Source: Cyanobacteria bacterium UBA2855 (GTDB lineage Bacteria > Cyanobacteriota > Vampirovibrionia > Gastranaerophilales > Gastranaerophilaceae). Taken from it: DNA of 64,000 bases. The position numbers and the translations under genes are program-made. Location: positions 14,771-78,770 of the forward strand of contig DEFJ01000015.1 in assembly GCA_002350725.1 (NCBI GenBank), read 5' to 3'. The notes beneath the pieces are model-generated. The model had not been told where the DNA came from. It saw nothing but the letters and a program-made list of their open reading frames with translations, and made no database searches. Each line of letters starts with the position of its first letter. Positions within the stretch are counted from its first letter, which is position 1. This document shows, one piece after another, positions 60,847-64,000 of the stretch.

Positions 60847-62523
60847 ATGGGCATTGAAAAGATTAATTTTACAGCTGATTTAATAAACAATATAAAAACA
60901 GAACAACAAAAACAAGAAACTCCAAAAGCTGAATCCAAACCTGAGGTTGAGAAACAGGAAGAAAACCATACAACAAGAAATTGGACAATAGGTTTGAGTA
61001 CAGCAACAGCACTTGTCGCTTTAGGTGTATTAGGATATAAAGGACATCTTGGGGAAACAATGCAAAAACTTATGGGCGGGGCTAAAAAAAGCACTCAAAA
61101 TTTAGCAGACAATTTACCGTCTGCCGGCACAAGCAATGCTGAAAGAAAAGCCGGTAGCGCAGCTACAGGTGCCGGAGAAAAAGCAACCGCTAATACTGTG
61201 AAAAAGTTTGAAGAAATGTCTGTGTCTGAGCTGAATGAAATTAAAAAATCAACAGATAAAAATACAATTGAATATGAAACCATTTTGAAAAACATCTTTG
61301 ATAAATCAAACGGTAAAGAAAAAATATCAGCAGGTGAAGAATATATTAAATACCTTGATGATATCTCAGCGGGCAATGTTAAACTGGATGCTAAAAAAGG
61401 TTTCCGTGAACATACTTTGATGGATACTAATTCAGGGGTTATACAATGGGAAAAATGTGATACTTATGCTGTCATGTCACATGCGTATAAAGCTGAAAAA
61501 GAGTATGACAAAGCTTTAGAAATGATGACAAAAGCTAACGAGATATTTCCTCATAATGAATCCGTTATTGGTGAAATAGCAAAACTTCATGCTCTTAGAG
61601 GTACTCCTGACGAGGGAATAAAAATTGCCTCAGAAACATTGGAAAAAATGAAAAATCAAATGTTTACCAGCGAACAAGAATATCTGTTCAACGGAATATC
61701 CGATTGTGTAAAAGCTAAAGGTTATGAAGATTTATCAAGAGCAATAGAATTGCTGAAAAAAGGCAGTTATCATTTTAATGAATTGACACCCGAAGAAATT
61801 AAATTCTTTACTGAAAGAAATATAGACTATAAATCTATATGCGGTAACGGCGGACGAGAACAAACAGGGAAAATGGCAAAATGGGTACTTGAACATCTTG
61901 ATGCCAAAAAGATAAACAGTGTCGAAAAAGCAACGATTGAAGCTAAAAAACGTGCAGCAGCCGAAGCAGAAAAGTTTGTTGCAGAAACTAAGCAAAAACT
62001 TATACCTGAAGCAGAAGATATGGTTAAACAACTCACAATCGAGTGGAAAGATGAAGTTGCAAGACTTACAAGAATTTTTGAAAAGGCGGAGAAAGAAGGC
62101 TTTGCAGCGTTAAAAGGTGAAAAAGAAATTCTTGCTGACGGCACATATAAAATTACACTCAAAGCTAAAAATAATGATTTTACATACGAATACCTTTCAA
62201 AAGACGGCAAAAAACTTGATGAGATAAAAGTATACAAAGACGGTGAACTCCATCATTCTACAGATTTTACAAGAAATGATGAGGGTGTAATTGATATACT
62301 AAAACAAGAAGGAAATTCTCTTGAAGGTTTAGCCTTCATTACAGACAGAAAAAATCCAATCCTTGCAGAATGGTGCAACCATAAATTATATGATGAAAAT
62401 TATATCGGTAAAATCACAAACATCCATATAAGGGGGTCGCAAGACGGAATTACCAAGTATGATGTAAGCTTTTCCGATAAAGAATTTTTGGGACATAGTT
62501 TTAACATAGAGATAAAATCATAG
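60847..62523 (+). CDS. Tagged membrane protein with TPR region, 558 aa
   Basis: A start with INFTADL, a Glu/Lys-rich leader, an RNW-flanked membrane helix (about 42-62), an Ala/Gly/Ser-rich linker (70-115), TPR-like helices (about 195-340: YAVMSHAYKAEKEYDKALEMM), and a long Ala/Glu coiled coil (about 360-410). The C-terminus (from about 420) is beta-type. The N-terminal plan matches the other tagged unknowns. The function is unknown. Confidence 0.65.
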   Translation: MGIEKINFTADLINNIKTEQQKQETPKAESKPEVEKQEENHTTRNWTIGLSTATALVALGVLGYKGHLGETMQKLMGGAKKSTQNLADNLPSAGTSNAERKAGSAATGAGEKATANTVKKFEEMSVSELNEIKKSTDKNTIEYETILKNIFDKSNGKEKISAGEEYIKYLDDISAGNVKLDAKKGFREHTLMDTNSGVIQWEKCDTYAVMSHAYKAEKEYDKALEMMTKANEIFPHNESVIGEIAKLHALRGTPDEGIKIASETLEKMKNQMFTSEQEYLFNGISDCVKAKGYEDLSRAIELLKKGSYHFNELTPEEIKFFTERNIDYKSICGNGGREQTGKMAKWVLEHLDAKKINSVEKATIEAKKRAAAEAEKFVAETKQKLIPEAEDMVKQLTIEWKDEVARLTRIFEKAEKEGFAALKGEKEILADGTYKITLKAKNNDFTYEYLSKDGKKLDEIKVYKDGELHHSTDFTRNDEGVIDILKQEGNSLEGLAFITDRKNPILAEWCNHKLYDENYIGKITNIHIRGSQDGITKYDVSFSDKEFLGHSFNIEIKS

Positions 62524-62664
62524 TTACATAACTTGTAATTTTAATACACTAATCAAAAAACGAAATATTACTCGCTAACATTTCTTTACAATAGAGTGCC
62601 AAAATGTCAATTTATGGAGATATATAATTTTTATATACATGAGAGAGTAACATTGAGAGGTACT

Positions 62665-63153
62665 ATGGTCGCATTTGGCGGTGTAACATCAAGATTTGGA
62701 CAAATAACAACTAACCAGCAAACTCAGGCGAATGGAATTCGCTCGTTCAATACGCTTGCGAACTTGAATAATACAGATAAGACAGAAGATACAAATAATC
62801 AGCAAAACAATCAAAGTCAACTGTTTAATCGTAATTACACATCGCAACAACAAGCCTCAAACGATTTCTGGAATCAATACGGAAACAACAATTCAACAAA
62901 TCAAACAAATCAAAACGGGAACCAAAGAACATTTGCAACTGCTTCCAGACAATCAAATAATGGCACGGTAAGAGAAAATTTTTCCGCAAGAATGCGAGGT
63001 AATGCTATGGGAAGAGTCAAACAGGGTTTATCATATTTAAAACAAATGATTGCGAAAAAACATATTAAAGAGCAAATTCAAATGCAACAGCTACAACAAC
63101 AACAGCTTGCCCAAAGTCAAGCCGCCAATGGAAATACAAGTACATCATCCTAA
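62665..63153 (+). CDS. Asn/Gln-rich tagged small protein
   Basis: About 162 residues from the ATG at 62665, which follows GAGAGG; upstream codons to 62596 look non-coding. The start VAFGGVTSRFGQ carries the F-G motif. The middle is low-complexity Asn/Gln/Thr/Ser-rich, and the C-terminal part is a basic helix followed by QLQQQQL. No family is recognised. Low complexity suggests an extended or assembly-prone surface or cytoplasmic protein (inference). Confidence 0.6.
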   Translation: MVAFGGVTSRFGQITTNQQTQANGIRSFNTLANLNNTDKTEDTNNQQNNQSQLFNRNYTSQQQASNDFWNQYGNNNSTNQTNQNGNQRTFATASRQSNNGTVRENFSARMRGNAMGRVKQGLSYLKQMIAKKHIKEQIQMQQLQQQQLAQSQAANGNTSTSS

Positions 63154-63647
63154 ACTATATATTTTTGAAGAATTAATTTTTTTAGTGCTTTTGCCCATAT
63201 TGCATCAGGTTCAATTTTGAGTAATTTTTCTATGTATTCCAATGCGCTATGGTAGTCACCTATTCGTTTTTTTGCGGCAGCCATTGCATAAAGAGCATCC
63301 ACAAATTTTTCATCCAATTCTATTGCTTTTTCCAAATCATTTATCGCATTTTCTATATTAGGATTTTCTATATCTTTTCTTGACAGAATTATCCTTGCAC
63401 GATTGTAATATGCATCACACATTTTATCATCAAGTTGAAGAGCTTTTGTGTAATCTAACATTGCTTCATTATAGTTTTCAACTGTATCATACGCAACTGC
63501 CCTATAGAAATACGAAATTGCCCAATCATTTTTTAATTCAATAGATTTACTAATACTTTCAATTGCATCCTGAAATTTTCCGCTGTTAATTTCTTCTATA
63601 CCCTTATCAAGATAAGATTTGTAATCATTCACTGTTAATTTCTCCAA
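63150..63647 (-). CDS. TPR protein, 165 aa
   Basis: A cytoplasmic protein with four tetratricopeptide repeats (GIEEINSGKFQDAIESISKSIELK, AISYFYRAVAYDTVENYNEAMLDY and similar). No signal peptide. It converges on the Asn/Gln-rich gene, with the two stops overlapping by four bases. A scaffold role is likely. Confidence 0.75.
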   Translation of the reverse strand: MEKLTVNDYKSYLDKGIEEINSGKFQDAIESISKSIELKNDWAISYFYRAVAYDTVENYNEAMLDYTKALQLDDKMCDAYYNRARIILSRKDIENPNIENAINDLEKAIELDEKFVDALYAMAAAKKRIGDYHSALEYIEKLLKIEPDAIWAKALKKLILQKYIV

Positions 63648-63655
63648 TTAATCTG

Positions 63656-63684
63656 AAAAGGTGCGCCATTACAGCACACCTTTT
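63656..63684 (-). terminator. Terminator after thrS
   Basis: AAAAGGTG and CACCTTTT pair on the minus strand (one mismatch in ten), with a short T run. It lies 18 bases after thrS. Confidence 0.5.
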
Positions 63685-63701
63685 CATTTTCAAAAATCAA
63701 T

Positions 63702-64000
63702 TTATTCTGCTTTTTTAGCAAAAGATTCGTTTGCGCGACTCTTAATTTCTTTTTCCAAGATTTCAATAAACTCTTCAACCTTGAATGTACCTACCTGACC
63801 GATTCCCCTTGCACGAACCGCAACCGATCCGGATTCAATTTCCTTATCTCCAATTACGCAAACATAAGGAATTTTCTTATCCTGCAAGCTTTCTCTAATC
63901 TTGTAGTTCATACTTTCGGATCTGTCATCCAACGATGCTCTGATACCGGCATCACGCATCTTCTTATAAACAGTTTCAGCGTAATCTGTATGCTTATCGT
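63702..64000 (-). CDS. thrS: Threonyl-tRNA synthetase, C-terminal end only
   Basis: The visible 98 residues are the anticodon-binding domain of a class II synthetase: MRDAGIRASLDDRSESMNYKIRESLQDKKIPYVCVIGDKE, then GSVAVRARGIGQVGTF. The R/GIGQVGT stretch and the D-x-R-x-E-S-x-x-Y-K-I-R pattern are typical of ThrS. The 5' part, including the catalytic core, lies beyond the right edge. No T-box could be checked. Confidence 0.85.
   Translation of the reverse strand, partial: DKHTDYAETVYKKMRDAGIRASLDDRSESMNYKIRESLQDKKIPYVCVIGDKEIESGSVAVRARGIGQVGTFKVEEFIEILEKEIKSRANESFAKKAE

Noticed and set aside
63656..64000. A T-box riboswitch for thrS
   Set aside because: The 5' end of thrS lies outside the window, so nothing upstream of it can be examined.

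Overview
The window is AT-rich, gene-dense bacterial chromosome. LptC and LptA homologues and a TolC-type protein point to a cell with an outer membrane. Many long proteins of no recognised family share an N-terminal 'x-F-[GST]-G' type motif, and TPR proteins are abundant. Together with the codon use this looks like an uncultured gut Vampirovibrionia/Melainabacteria (Gastranaerophilales) genome. That placement is inference from style; no 16S gene is present.

Layout. 1-3700: a truncated unknown gene, a dethiobiotin-synthetase-like P-loop protein with a broken Walker A, and adjacent XerD-like and XerC-like recombinases. 3750-13400: TPR proteins, an acyl-ACP thioesterase, a YkgJ-type Cys-cluster protein, a pentapeptide-repeat protein, a translationally coupled GAF/HD-GYP - TPR - response regulator operon, a glycosyltransferase and a secreted M48-like pseudo-protease. 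13400-20600: a small HTH/partner pair with a shared operator, homoserine dehydrogenase, an unknown-nagZ-dut-TM2 operon, and the AmmeMemoRadiSam pair (AmrS opposite a Memo-AMMECR1 fusion). 20600-25300: lptC-lptA-TPR-dprA-unknown and the RNase P RNA.

26400-31350 is an accessory island. It holds a lysin-like protein, a MuF-type toxin-like protein, several small membrane proteins and a second displaced copy of the toxin C-terminal module. It is edged and cut by GTAG-headed REP hairpins, two near-identical 151-bp BIME elements and a decayed REP-associated tyrosine transposase. These repeats supply the ends of neighbouring reading frames. 31390-44900 returns to core and envelope functions: rarA, rpmB, a WecA/MraY-family transferase, a three-domain glycosyltransferase, a DUF4422 transferase, and an operon with a ZorA/ZorB-like (MotA/MotB-like) stator pair, a UPF0210 protein and an unknown. 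44900-48400 is pyrF and the classical rpmG-trnW-secE-nusG-rplK-rplA block. 48600-54800 is a lineage-specific cluster with an AAA ATPase, two tandem paralogues and a large membrane protein. The last 9 kb carry dgt, dnaN, ispF, a TolC homologue, a flavin reductase-rubredoxin, a DegT-like protein, more tagged unknowns and the 3' end of thrS.

Two window-wide signals stand out. First, many first-in-unit genes start 5-7 nt after a TATAAT-like -10 box with no ribosome binding site, so they are probably leaderless. Second, one family of GTAG-headed palindromes is scattered through the accessory island and also sits in the rplK leader.
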